Shown here: piece by piece, positions 26,850-34,856 of the stretch | How positions within the stretch are numbered: the stretch's first letter is position 1 | How the letters are laid out: every line of letters begins with the position of its first letter | Source of the DNA: Clostridiales bacterium UBA6114 | GTDB lineage: Bacteria > Bacillota > Clostridia > Oscillospirales > Butyricicoccaceae | DNA: 64,000 bases | Direction of reading: 5' to 3' | Assembly (NCBI GenBank): GCA_002423435.1 | Contig: DIWE01000043.1 | Span: 133,604-197,603, forward strand | Position numbers and translations under genes: made by a program | Notes under the pieces: model-generated | Database searches by the model: none | The model's input: only the letters and a program-made list of their open reading frames with translations | What the model was told of the DNA's origin: nothing

Positions 26850-27470
26850 CTATTTGCCTCCTGTCCGTTCTCGTTTCTTTTTTGTGCGGTCCGTAAAAAG
26901 CTTTTCCCCTCCGGATATGTTTTCTGCCGCCGAGGTATCTGAGGCCGGAGCGGCGGGGGCGTCTTTCGACTCCATTCTCCGGTTTACCTCTTGGAATTCC
27001 TCCACCGTGAGGATCTTTTCCAGGCGGATCAAAAGAATCACTTTGTCGCGAACCTGGCCGATCCCCGCTAAAAAGGCGTTTACATAATCCCGGGAAACCT
27101 CGGGCGGCGGGGAAATATGTTCATCGTCGATGCCGGCGACCTCCTCGACGGATTCGACGAGAAAGCCGAGAAACAGCCCTTCGACCCGGGTGATGATGAT
27201 GCAGGTGCGCTCACCGCACTCGATAGCGTCCTTGCCGAACCGGATGCGCAGGTCGATCACCGGAATCACATTGCCGCGATAGGAGACGACGCCCTTCGTA
27301 TAGTGCGGAAAGCCGGGCAGCGGCGTAATCTCCTGCGCGCCGATAATCTGCACAACGTCGGAAACCGGCACGCCGAAATGCCGGTGATCGATGCTGAAGG
27401 TAAGGAACGACTGGCGTTTATTTTTAACGGCGGTGGTTTTGCCGTAGTCCTCATCCAGAAATCTGCTCAA
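26850..27470 (-). CDS. cheW: Chemotaxis coupling protein CheW with C-terminal tail
   Basis: Links receptors to CheA. Residues about 20-165 form the CheW fold (FLTFSIDHRHFGVPVSDVVQII, PLPGFPHYTKGVVSYRGNVIPVIDLRIRFG, GFLVESVEEVAGI). A charged tail of about 40 residues (ending KKKRERTGGK) is not part of the standard domain. The start is TTG 27470 after GAGGTGA. It is transcribed together with fliD. A second cheW is at 28242. Confidence 0.9.
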   Translation of the reverse strand: MSRFLDEDYGKTTAVKNKRQSFLTFSIDHRHFGVPVSDVVQIIGAQEITPLPGFPHYTKGVVSYRGNVIPVIDLRIRFGKDAIECGERTCIIITRVEGLFLGFLVESVEEVAGIDDEHISPPPEVSRDYVNAFLAGIGQVRDKVILLIRLEKILTVEEFQEVNRRMESKDAPAAPASDTSAAENISGGEKLFTDRTKKKRERTGGK

Positions 27471-27533
27471 AAGTACTCACCTCATAACGGATTTTTTAAC
27501 TGATAACCCATTTTATTGTTTTTCCCGTAAGAC

Positions 27534-28193
27534 TCAGCGGACCGACTGCTTCATCAGCCGGATCTGTTCGCGCTGGCAGTCGAAAATATATCGCGAAACC
27601 AAATCGATGTCCCTGTCGGAGGGCTCCGTAAACCGGCAGCCGTATTCCCCGAAGCCGTCCGCGTAAGGGGTGATTACCCGGCCGATCCGGCCGTTTAAGG
27701 GGAATTTCGTGTTATAAAGGGTCAGATAAATAATGATGCGGTCGCCGGTCTTGAGCTTTAGAGGCGCTTTCAGCGCCGCGCCGCACACGCTCATGTTGAA
27801 AATAACGGCATCAAACGTTTCAACCGGAACCTTTTCAGCCGGATCGCCGCTTAGGAGGCAGGCCTTTGTCTGGATGTCGACCTTGATCCGATAGGAGCTT
27901 CTTTTTTCATAGTCGGCGACGGTTTTGATATCGGTGAGCAGCAGCATTTTCGGTGTGGATAGGTAAACCGAGCCGATCAAAACCCTAAGCTCCGAACGGG
28001 AGCCGTACACGTTGACTTTTACCGTTGTCTTGCAATGGATCACCGGCAGCCTGTCGCCCGGACTTGTGATGACAAACCGATCCTCAGACATCTTGCTCAA
28101 AACGCCGGATGCAACGGGGGCGTTGTCGAGTGTTTTCATTTCACAGCGGCAGGACAGATATTCCTCCGAAAGCGGGAGCATAAAACCACACAT
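27534..28193 (-). CDS. PilZ-domain c-di-GMP effector, YcgR flagellar brake type
   Basis: The 219 residues have an N-terminal YcgR-like split-barrel (about 20-90) and a C-terminal PilZ domain. The c-di-GMP binding motifs are intact: R98-S-S-Y-R102 (RxxxR) and N133-M-S135-V-C-G138 (NxSxxG). In other bacteria such proteins (YcgR, DgrA, MotI) slow or clutch the motor when c-di-GMP is high. Placement between two cheW genes in a motility operon supports this. The start ATG 28193 has only a weak ribosome site; ATG 28181 is an alternative. Confidence 0.87.
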   Translation of the reverse strand: MCGFMLPLSEEYLSCRCEMKTLDNAPVASGVLSKMSEDRFVITSPGDRLPVIHCKTTVKVNVYGSRSELRVLIGSVYLSTPKMLLLTDIKTVADYEKRSSYRIKVDIQTKACLLSGDPAEKVPVETFDAVIFNMSVCGAALKAPLKLKTGDRIIIYLTLYNTKFPLNGRIGRVITPYADGFGEYGCRFTEPSDRDIDLVSRYIFDCQREQIRLMKQSVR

Positions 28194-28241
28194 CCTAAAA
28201 ACCAGGGGGCTAACATCCCCAAAATCATAAGGCGCGTCAGC

Positions 28242-28772
28242 CTAAGCGCCCGGTTTTCCGGGCTCTCCGGAAACGGCGCCGGAATCTTCCAGAAGCGACG
28301 GGATGTCGACCAGGATCACGGAGCTTTCGTCGAGCGACGCGATGCCCAGGATATAAGTGTCCGCAGCGCTTAATGCGAGTTGATCGGACCTTGTGATCCT
28401 GCCCTCGTTAATGTCGACCACGCTTTTTACTGTATCGACAATGAAGCCGACGACATACTCGCCGGTCTGCGAGACAATGATGCTGGTCAGGCTGTCATAT
28501 TCGGGGTTCTCTATATGAAACATCATCCGCATGTCGATCACCGGGATGATTTTCCCCCTTAAATTGATGACGCCCCGGATAAAAGGCGGCAGGCCGGGCA
28601 TATATGTAACGGGCTGCAGGCGGATGATTTCGAGAACGTTGCGGCTTGTCACCGCATAGTGCTGCCCGCCCGCCAAAAAGGTGAGGTACTTGTCCGGCCG
28701 CGAAGCGCTTTTTTCGGACGGGTCCGACCCGATGACAGCCGATTGCGTCTGAATCGAATTTTGCATTGCCAT
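28242..28772 (-). CDS. cheW: Chemotaxis coupling protein CheW (second copy)
   Basis: A 176-residue CheW protein, first gene of the cheW-pilZ-cheW-fliD-fliS operon. Family segments include YLTFLAGGQHYAVTSRNVLEII, PLPFIRGVINLRGKIIPVIDM-like sequence and VGFIVDTVKSVVDINEGRI. ATG 28772 is preferred (AAGGA six bases before); ATGs 28778 and 28766 are near alternatives, and the in-frame codons further upstream lack a ribosome site. A sigma-D type promoter lies about 90 bases before it. Confidence 0.9.
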   Translation of the reverse strand: MAMQNSIQTQSAVIGSDPSEKSASRPDKYLTFLAGGQHYAVTSRNVLEIIRLQPVTYMPGLPPFIRGVINLRGKIIPVIDMRMMFHIENPEYDSLTSIIVSQTGEYVVGFIVDTVKSVVDINEGRITRSDQLALSAADTYILGIASLDESSVILVDIPSLLEDSGAVSGEPGKPGA

Positions 28773-28865
28773 GACCATTCCTTTTCTCCGCCGCTTATCC
28801 CCGGCGCATAATGCTGTCCGCTCCTTTTTGAGGACCGGTTTTCGATGAAACATCCTATATCAGAA

Positions 28866-28893
28866 TTATCGGTAGCATGATGCACAAACTTAA
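28866..28893 (-). promoter_or_regulatory. Sigma-D/sigma-28 type promoter of the cheW-pilZ-fliD-fliS operon
   Basis: Read on the - strand: TTAAGTTT (-35, bases 28893-28886), 12 bases, ACCGATAA (-10, bases 28873-28866). This matches the sigma-28 consensus TAAAGTTT-N11-GCCGATAA at most positions, with a spacer one base longer. The next - strand gene, cheW, starts about 90 bases downstream. Confidence 0.7.
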
Positions 28894-28902
28894 ATTTAAA
28901 TT

Positions 28903-28940
28903 AAAAAAAGACGGGAGGCCGACAATGAATCGGCCTCCCG
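28903..28940 (-). terminator. Intrinsic terminator of the FliK-like/FlhB-like gene pair
   Basis: Perfect 11-bp stem (CGGGAGGCCGA at 28912-28922 with TCGGCCTCCCG at 28930-28940, 7-base loop). On the - strand it is followed by a T7 run (28909-28903 read in reverse). It ends the transcript of the genes at 29010-30786 and separates them from the cheW operon. Confidence 0.88.
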
Positions 28941-29009
28941 CTGGTGTAGCGATGTCTTTACGCTTGAAAGCAAATCTGCGGCTTGCCTCTTATGCTTAAG
29001 CGACCGACT

Positions 29010-29393
29010 TTAATTTTCCTGAAGGGGCACATCCTCTTTCTCCGGGGTCTGGGAGGCCGGCTCATTTTCGGACTTATCTTCGTTTTGAGAGGCGTTTTCG
29101 GCCGGAGCGTCCCCGCCTTCTTTTGCAAAGCCGAGAAAATAGACATAAAGATCGGCGACGGCCTGAAACAGCTCGGTGGGGATTTCGCTGCCCTCGTTTA
29201 ACTGCGACAGTATGTTGGCGAGCGAATCGTCCTCGTAAACCGGGATATCGTGTTTAATGGCGGTCTCGACGATTTTTTCCGCGACGTAGCCCATGCCGGC
29301 GGCGACCACAACCGGGGAGCTCGACTTGTCCGGCGAATATTTGAGGGCAACGGAGCGGGTCGGTTTTCCGTTATATTGTGACATCCAGCGCAT
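29010..29393 (-). CDS. FlhB C-terminal-domain-like protein (FhlB/YlqH type) with acidic tail
   Basis: Resembles only the cytoplasmic C-terminal half of FlhB (SVALKYSPDKSSSPVVVAAGMGYVAEKIVETAIKHDIPVYEDDSLANIL, then GSEIPTELFQAVADLYVYFL). The membrane part and the NPTH cleavage motif are absent. The last 40 residues are acidic and proline-rich, not seen in FlhB. It overlaps the upstream FliK-like gene. Such soluble FlhB-like proteins are known beside a large FliK-like protein (ylqG-ylqH in Bacillus). Start uncertain among 29405 (TTG), 29393 and 29384. Confidence 0.8.
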   Translation of the reverse strand: MRWMSQYNGKPTRSVALKYSPDKSSSPVVVAAGMGYVAEKIVETAIKHDIPVYEDDSLANILSQLNEGSEIPTELFQAVADLYVYFLGFAKEGGDAPAENASQNEDKSENEPASQTPEKEDVPLQEN

Positions 29394-30786
29394 ATTTCCT
29401 TTCAACGATTTTCTTCATGATTCTTTTTTTGATCTGCAAAGGCCGTTCGGACAGCGAAATTCCCCGAAGATTCAGCCCGTTTTGCTCAAAGATGCGCGAG
29501 ACCCCGGCGGTTATTTCGCTTTCCCGGTTCCGGAACGCGGGAGGATAGCCGAGCTCGATGCCGACATTCCTGTCAAAAAGCTCGATCGACGCTTCAAAGG
29601 TGCCGAGGTCCTTTAAGTCGAAGAGGAGAAAGATGCGCGTCGGGGCTTTGGTCCCGTCCGCCGGAGGCCGGTTTTCGCCGCTTTTTTTCTCGATCCACAG
29701 CTCCGAAAACGAAAATCGCCCTTCGAAACGGATCGGCACAAAAAGATGCACATAGGGCATATAAACGCTCCTGTCGAGCAGGAGGGAACGGCACGCGTCC
29801 TGCAGGTGCGTCTGCTTTGAGTCGGACAGGTCGGAATCGTCCGCCGAGGATAGAAGGGATATGAGGGCGTCAAAAAAAGAATTTTTTACTTCCCCGCGCT
29901 CGGAAACGACCTCGTTTGCAAACATGCCTTTGATCATATTCAGGCTGTCGTCCGGCAAAACAAAACGAAACTTCATGTATTGGAGCAGATCCTCGAATTT
30001 CTCGACCAGTTCCTCCTTTGAGCCCGCGTCCAGCCGGGCGATGCTGTGCATTAAAAGCGCGATCCGGTTCCTGGAGGCCCCGAGATCGTTTGTCTTATTT
30101 ACGTATTCGCCGAAAAACGGAAGGATCTCGTCGTTCAAAACCTTAAGCGCCGCCTTAAGGTCCTCCGATGTCGACCCGGCGGGCAGCTTCGCTTCCATCT
30201 CCTGCAATCTTCCCGCGTATGGGGTCGGGATCCGGAGACGGATAAACTCCAGGCTTTTGCGGATCGAATTCATGGTGGAGGGCGCCGAGAAGTGCGCGTC
30301 GTACGATTTCAAAAAGCCGGAAAGCCGCAGCATAAGATCGTTATCCTGCGCCCGGGCGGACAGATTGCGCAAAAACTGGAAAAGCGGCCCTGAAAACCGG
30401 GAACTGTTCTTTTGCTGAAACATAAGGTCTTCGAGCATGCCGGCTTTATCCGTCGCGATGCTGTCAAACCACTGCCTGAGCAGCTCGTTTACAGACACTA
30501 CCTCCTGCGGCATCCCCGGCCCGTCCTTCACCGCATAGACAAGCTCCTGCATCGTTTCGGAAAGAGCGGGGGTCTTTATGAGCTCCTGTATGAATTTGCC
30601 GAATACGGAATCCCCGTTTAACATAAGCTCGGGGGCAAGGGCTTCCTTGTTTTCCGCGCCGATCGGGGGCGGCGCGGATTTGTCCGGACTTGCGATGCCG
30701 GGAATCGGATTTTCCCGGACGGCCCGCTGTTTGTCGATTTTGTTGTTCGTGGTTAGAGGCGCGGTCACGCGCAGGTTATCCGGCAT
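29371..30786 (-). CDS. FliK-C-terminal-like protein paired with the FlhB-like protein (YlqG-like)
   Basis: A 471-residue protein with no signal sequence or membrane segment. Most of it is helical and unfamiliar; the last 90 residues (LFDLKDLGTFEASIELFDRN, then GLNLRGISLSERPL) resemble the hook-length-control domain of FliK. Being paired and overlapped with an FlhB-C-like gene, which is what FliK binds, strengthens this. The start is ATG 30786 with AGGGA ten bases before; GTG 30795 is possible. It is divergent from cheA, and its transcript ends at 28903-28940. Confidence 0.6.
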   Translation of the reverse strand: MPDNLRVTAPLTTNNKIDKQRAVRENPIPGIASPDKSAPPPIGAENKEALAPELMLNGDSVFGKFIQELIKTPALSETMQELVYAVKDGPGMPQEVVSVNELLRQWFDSIATDKAGMLEDLMFQQKNSSRFSGPLFQFLRNLSARAQDNDLMLRLSGFLKSYDAHFSAPSTMNSIRKSLEFIRLRIPTPYAGRLQEMEAKLPAGSTSEDLKAALKVLNDEILPFFGEYVNKTNDLGASRNRIALLMHSIARLDAGSKEELVEKFEDLLQYMKFRFVLPDDSLNMIKGMFANEVVSERGEVKNSFFDALISLLSSADDSDLSDSKQTHLQDACRSLLLDRSVYMPYVHLFVPIRFEGRFSFSELWIEKKSGENRPPADGTKAPTRIFLLFDLKDLGTFEASIELFDRNVGIELGYPPAFRNRESEITAGVSRIFEQNGLNLRGISLSERPLQIKKRIMKKIVERKYALDVTI

Positions 30787-30823
30787 CAAAAGCACATCCC
30801 TGATAAATTTGCATCATGCGGGC

Positions 30824-30850
30824 TAATTTTTGACAAAATACGACCGACAA
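30824..30850 (+). promoter_or_regulatory. Sigma-D/sigma-28 type promoter before cheA
   Basis: TAATTTTT (30824-30831), 11 bases, ACCGACAA (30843-30850): correct spacing for sigma-28, with TAAA and CCGATAA each changed at one or two positions. A TTGACA (30830-30835) overlaps it and could give a sigma-A promoter with a poor -10. The cheA start codon is about 50 bases downstream. Confidence 0.55.
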
Positions 30851-30898
30851 TATGAATATGCAAGTAAATTTTTTAGGAAACGGACAGGCGGTGCGACG

Positions 30899-32935
30899 AT
30901 GGACTTGAATATGGAATCCATGCTCGATATCTATTTGTTTGAAACAAAGGAGCTGCTTGATCATCTGGATGAAATCCTGATGAACTGCGAAAAAATAAAT
31001 CGTTTTGACGGCGACGGCGTTAATGAGATTTTCAGGATTATGCATACCGTCAAGGGCTCCTCCGCGATGATGCAGTTTGAAAGTCTTGCTCACGTATCCC
31101 ATAAGGCGGAGGACTTGTTTTCCTTTGTACGTCAGAACGGGCTTAATCCCGAACACAACGAGGCGATGTTCGATCTGATGTTCCGGGTATGCGACTTTAT
31201 GAAATCTGAAGTGGCTCATGTGGAACACAATGAGCCGCTTACTATTGATATCGGCAGTTTTGAACATGAAATTAACGATCTTCTCAAAAAAGTTTCGGGA
31301 AACGATGATAAAAACGGGCAGAGCGAAGTCGACAGTCCGAAGGGCGCCGATGCGGAGCCCCCCAAAGCCGCGCCCGGCGACGCCGAACCGGAATGGAAGG
31401 GAAGCTTTCCGTTTGCGCTGAAGGTATTCCTTGACGAGGAGGCGGGGATGGAAAACCTCCGGGCGCTGATGCTGAAAAACGAAATCCGGGATGCGGTTGC
31501 GGGCGAGATTTCGTATGAGCCCGACGACCTGGAAAACGGATTAAACAGCGCGGCCAAAATCCGGGATAACGGCTTTTGCCTCTTCTTCAGCGAGGAGGAG
31601 GACCTGAATAACGCGGCCGGGATCGCCGGGCGGTTTATCTATGCAAAGCGCCACGCGGCCTATCGCAAAAAAGTGACGGACGACCGGCAGACGGCGCCGC
31701 AAAACGCAAGGCCGGGCGAAAGCGAGCCGCAGGCGCCGGGGCAGGCGAGGGCCGCCGCAAAGCAAAGCCTGATCAGCGTAAGCCTTACAAAATTAAACAG
31801 CCTCATGGACCTGATGGGGGAGATCGTCATTACGGAATCGATGGTGACCGCGATGCAGGACACGCACGGGGACGGCCTTGACAACCGATTTTCCAGAGCG
31901 ACCAGGCAGCTTCGAAAGCTGACGGACGAAATGCAGGAAACCGTCATGTCCCTCCGGATGGTGCCGATTTCAGGCGTGTTCCAGAAGATGAACCGCATTG
32001 TAAGGGATATGAGCAAAAAGCTGGACAAGGATGTGCGGCTTGTCCTGATCGGCGAGGAGACCGAGGTGGACCGAAACATCGCCGACAGCATCTCCGACCC
32101 CATCATGCATGTCGTGCGAAACTCCATGGACCACGGGATCGAGCAGAGGGAAGACCGCCTGAAAACCGGAAAGCCCGCCACGGGAACGGTTACGCTTTCG
32201 GCGAAGAATACGGGCGGGGATATCGTGGTCACCATAATGGACGACGGGCGCGGCATCGACCGCAATTCTGTGCTTGCAAAGGCGAAAAGGCTCGGCCTTA
32301 TGAAAAAACCGGAGGCCAAGTATTCCGACCGGGAGGTCTATGATTTCCTGCTCATGCCCGGGTTTTCGACGAACGAAGAGGTGACGGAGTATTCCGGCAG
32401 GGGTGTCGGGATGGACGTCGTCAAGAAAAACGTTGAGAAGGTCGGAGGAGACGTGACGATCGACAGCGAGCTCGGCGAGGGAACAAAGATCGTGTTCAAG
32501 ATCCCGATTACCCTTGCGATCTTAAACGGCATGAAGGTCTCGGTCGGCGAATCGATGTTCATCCTTCCGGTCCACTCGATCCGGCAGTCGTTCAAGGTCA
32601 ATCGGGAAAACGTCCTCGCCAATACGGACATGCAGGAAGTGATCAAGCTGCGCGACCGGTTTTTTCCGCTGATCCGGCTGAGCAGGATATATAACATTCA
32701 GGACGGGACCCGGGAAATTTGCGACGGCGTCGTCATTCTGGTGGAAACGCACGAGCTTTCCTACTGTATTTTGGTGGACGAGCTGATATGCGAGCAGCAG
32801 GTTGTCGTAAAGCCTCTTCCCGGATATCTGAAAAAATACAATGTCAAAAAATCGGGGATCGAGGGATGCGCGATCCTGGGCGACGGCAGCATCAGCCTGA
32901 TTCTGGACGCGCACCGCCTGTACATGAGTCATTGA
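30899..32935 (+). CDS. cheA: Chemotaxis histidine kinase CheA
   Basis: Sensor kinase that phosphorylates CheY and CheB. The 678 residues are arranged as P1 Hpt domain with His49 (FRIMHTVKGSSAMM), a variable P2 region (about 150-290), P3 dimerisation helices (SLTKLNSLMDLMGEIV), P4 kinase domain with N box (HVVRNSMDHGIE), G1 (DDGRGID) and G2 (YSGRGVGMDVVKKNVE) boxes, and P5 CheW-like domain. ATG 30899 is chosen because MDLNMESMLDIYLFETKELL matches the family start; upstream in-frame codons have no ribosome site. cheR, cheB and mcp follow in order. Confidence 0.96.
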   Translation: MDLNMESMLDIYLFETKELLDHLDEILMNCEKINRFDGDGVNEIFRIMHTVKGSSAMMQFESLAHVSHKAEDLFSFVRQNGLNPEHNEAMFDLMFRVCDFMKSEVAHVEHNEPLTIDIGSFEHEINDLLKKVSGNDDKNGQSEVDSPKGADAEPPKAAPGDAEPEWKGSFPFALKVFLDEEAGMENLRALMLKNEIRDAVAGEISYEPDDLENGLNSAAKIRDNGFCLFFSEEEDLNNAAGIAGRFIYAKRHAAYRKKVTDDRQTAPQNARPGESEPQAPGQARAAAKQSLISVSLTKLNSLMDLMGEIVITESMVTAMQDTHGDGLDNRFSRATRQLRKLTDEMQETVMSLRMVPISGVFQKMNRIVRDMSKKLDKDVRLVLIGEETEVDRNIADSISDPIMHVVRNSMDHGIEQREDRLKTGKPATGTVTLSAKNTGGDIVVTIMDDGRGIDRNSVLAKAKRLGLMKKPEAKYSDREVYDFLLMPGFSTNEEVTEYSGRGVGMDVVKKNVEKVGGDVTIDSELGEGTKIVFKIPITLAILNGMKVSVGESMFILPVHSIRQSFKVNRENVLANTDMQEVIKLRDRFFPLIRLSRIYNIQDGTREICDGVVILVETHELSYCILVDELICEQQVVVKPLPGYLKKYNVKKSGIEGCAILGDGSISLILDAHRLYMSH

Positions 32936-32954
32936 AAAGGACGGGAGATACAGA

Positions 32955-33773
32955 TTGCTTACGCAAAACGGCATGATCCGGCTGACCGACGAGGAAATGA
33001 AAGAGTTTTCCAGCTATCTGAAAGCCAATTACGGGATCGATCTTACGAAAAAAAAGCAGCTGATTGAAGCGAGGATGCATCAGATTCTGGCTCAGAAAAA
33101 GGTAAACAGCTTTACGGATTACTTTAAGCTTCTAAAACAGGAGAGGCCCGAGGAAATCGACGCCATGCTCAACCGGCTGACGACAAATCACACCTATTTC
33201 ATGCGCGAGCCGAAGCATTTCGATTTTTTAAGGGACGTAATCCTTCCCATGCAGGAAAAGGTAAACGCCGGCAAGGAATTCAGCGTCTGGAGCGCCGGCT
33301 GCTCGACAGGGGAGGAGGCTTACACGGCGGCGATGGTGATCAGGGATTTTTTCGCTTTCCGCAAATGGGACTTCAAAATCCTTGCGACGGATATCTCGAC
33401 ACAGGCGATGGAAGGCGCCAAAGCCGCAATTTATCACAAGGATGCGCTTTCAAACCTACCGCCTGTATGGCTTAAAAAATATTTCGTCAAAAAAGCGGAC
33501 CCGTACTACGCGCTTTCCGAGGATGTCAAAAAAGATGTGATATTCAGAAAGTTTAATCTGATGGACCCGTTCTGCTTTACAAAACCGTTTGACCTGATCT
33601 TTTGCAGGAACGTCATGATCTACTTCGACCAGCCGACCAAGGACAAACTGATCGAAAAATTCTATCATGCGCTGAAAAAGGGCGGTTATCTGTTTATCGG
33701 GCATTCGGAGACGGTACAGCGCGGGATCACGGCGTTTACATATATAAAGCCGTCCGTTTACCGGAAAGGATAG
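32955..33773 (+). CDS. cheR: Chemoreceptor methyltransferase CheR
   Basis: S-adenosylmethionine-dependent methylation of receptor glutamates. The 272 residues have the N-terminal helical domain with YGIDLTKKKQLIEARMH, the receptor-binding segment LTTNHTYFMREPKHFDFL, and the SAM-binding motif VWSAGCSTGEEAYTAAMVI, with FDLIFCRNVMIYFD later. Start TTG 32955 has GGGAG seven bases before; ATG 32973 is the alternative. Translation begins 19 bases after cheA. Confidence 0.95.
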   Translation: MLTQNGMIRLTDEEMKEFSSYLKANYGIDLTKKKQLIEARMHQILAQKKVNSFTDYFKLLKQERPEEIDAMLNRLTTNHTYFMREPKHFDFLRDVILPMQEKVNAGKEFSVWSAGCSTGEEAYTAAMVIRDFFAFRKWDFKILATDISTQAMEGAKAAIYHKDALSNLPPVWLKKYFVKKADPYYALSEDVKKDVIFRKFNLMDPFCFTKPFDLIFCRNVMIYFDQPTKDKLIEKFYHALKKGGYLFIGHSETVQRGITAFTYIKPSVYRKG

Positions 33774-33777
33774 GCGC

Positions 33778-34809
33778 ATGAAGCAAGGTACGGTAAAGGT
33801 TCTGATTGTCGACGACTCCCTGTTTTTTCGGACCATGCTGCAAAGGCAGCTGATGAACGAGCCGGGCATCAAGGTGGTCGGCAGCGCGGCAAACGCCCGT
33901 GAGGCGGAGAAGATGATCAAAGAGCTGCCCGTCGACGTGATCACGATGGACATTGAGATGCCTCACATGCGGGGCACGGATTTCCTGCGCAAGCTGATGC
34001 CCGTCCAACCCCTGCCGGTCGTGCTCGTAAGCTCGCTCAACATCGGGCTTTTTGAGGCGCTCGACGCCGGGGCGATCGATTTTGTGAAAAAACCGGATTT
34101 GTCGTCCGAGGCCGACTTCGCCGCTTTTTGCGGCGAGCTCGCGGCGAAGATCAAGGTCGCGTCCACGGCAAAAATACAGAGAAAGCCGCAGGAGCATCGC
34201 GAGCACCCTCTTCAAAAGCTCCAGACGGCGGAAACGCGCTATCACCTGATCGCGATCGGCGCTTCCACCGGGGGCACGGAGGCAACCCTGGAAATCCTCC
34301 GGCAGCTGCCCGAGGACATACCCGGCATCCTGATCGTCCAGCACATGCCGGTGGGGTTTACCAAAATGTATGCCGACAGGCTCGACAGGATTTTGCGGCT
34401 CCGGGTGTCGGAGGCGCGCGACGGCGACCGCGTCGCGAGAGGGCGCGTGCTCATCGCGGCCGGGGACAGGCATATGATGCTCAGAAAGGATTCGGCGGGG
34501 TATTACGTTCATTGCGCGGCGGGGGAAAAGGTCAGCGGGCACTGCCCGTCGGTCGATGTGCTTTTTGATTCGGTCGCGAAGACCGCAAAGGGCGACGCGA
34601 TCGGCGTGATTCTTACGGGAATGGGCCGCGACGGTGCCGCCGGGCTTTTGCGCATGAGGGCGGAGGGAGCCTATACGATCGGTCAGGACAAGGAGTCCTC
34701 GGTGGTCTATGGAATGCCCATGGAGGCCAAGGCGCTCGGCGCGGTCACGAAACAGGCTCCCTGCCGGGATATTGCCGGCTTGATTATCCGACAGCTTCGG
34801 TCCGGATAA
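33778..34809 (+). CDS. cheB: Chemotaxis methylesterase/deamidase CheB
   Basis: Response-regulator-controlled methylesterase. The receiver domain (1-120) has D12, D13, phospho-acceptor D58 (VITMDIEMPHMRG) and K near 105 (DFVKKPD). The catalytic domain (about 150-340) shows the Ser-His-Asp triad in AIGASTGGTEA, ILIVQHMP and ILTGMGRDGAAGL. It starts 4 bases after the cheR stop. Confidence 0.96.
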   Translation: MKQGTVKVLIVDDSLFFRTMLQRQLMNEPGIKVVGSAANAREAEKMIKELPVDVITMDIEMPHMRGTDFLRKLMPVQPLPVVLVSSLNIGLFEALDAGAIDFVKKPDLSSEADFAAFCGELAAKIKVASTAKIQRKPQEHREHPLQKLQTAETRYHLIAIGASTGGTEATLEILRQLPEDIPGILIVQHMPVGFTKMYADRLDRILRLRVSEARDGDRVARGRVLIAAGDRHMMLRKDSAGYYVHCAAGEKVSGHCPSVDVLFDSVAKTAKGDAIGVILTGMGRDGAAGLLRMRAEGAYTIGQDKESSVVYGMPMEAKALGAVTKQAPCRDIAGLIIRQLRSG

Positions 34810-34856
34810 AAAACGACATTTTTATTTTAACAATAAAAAAGAAAGGCGAGAGCAAA

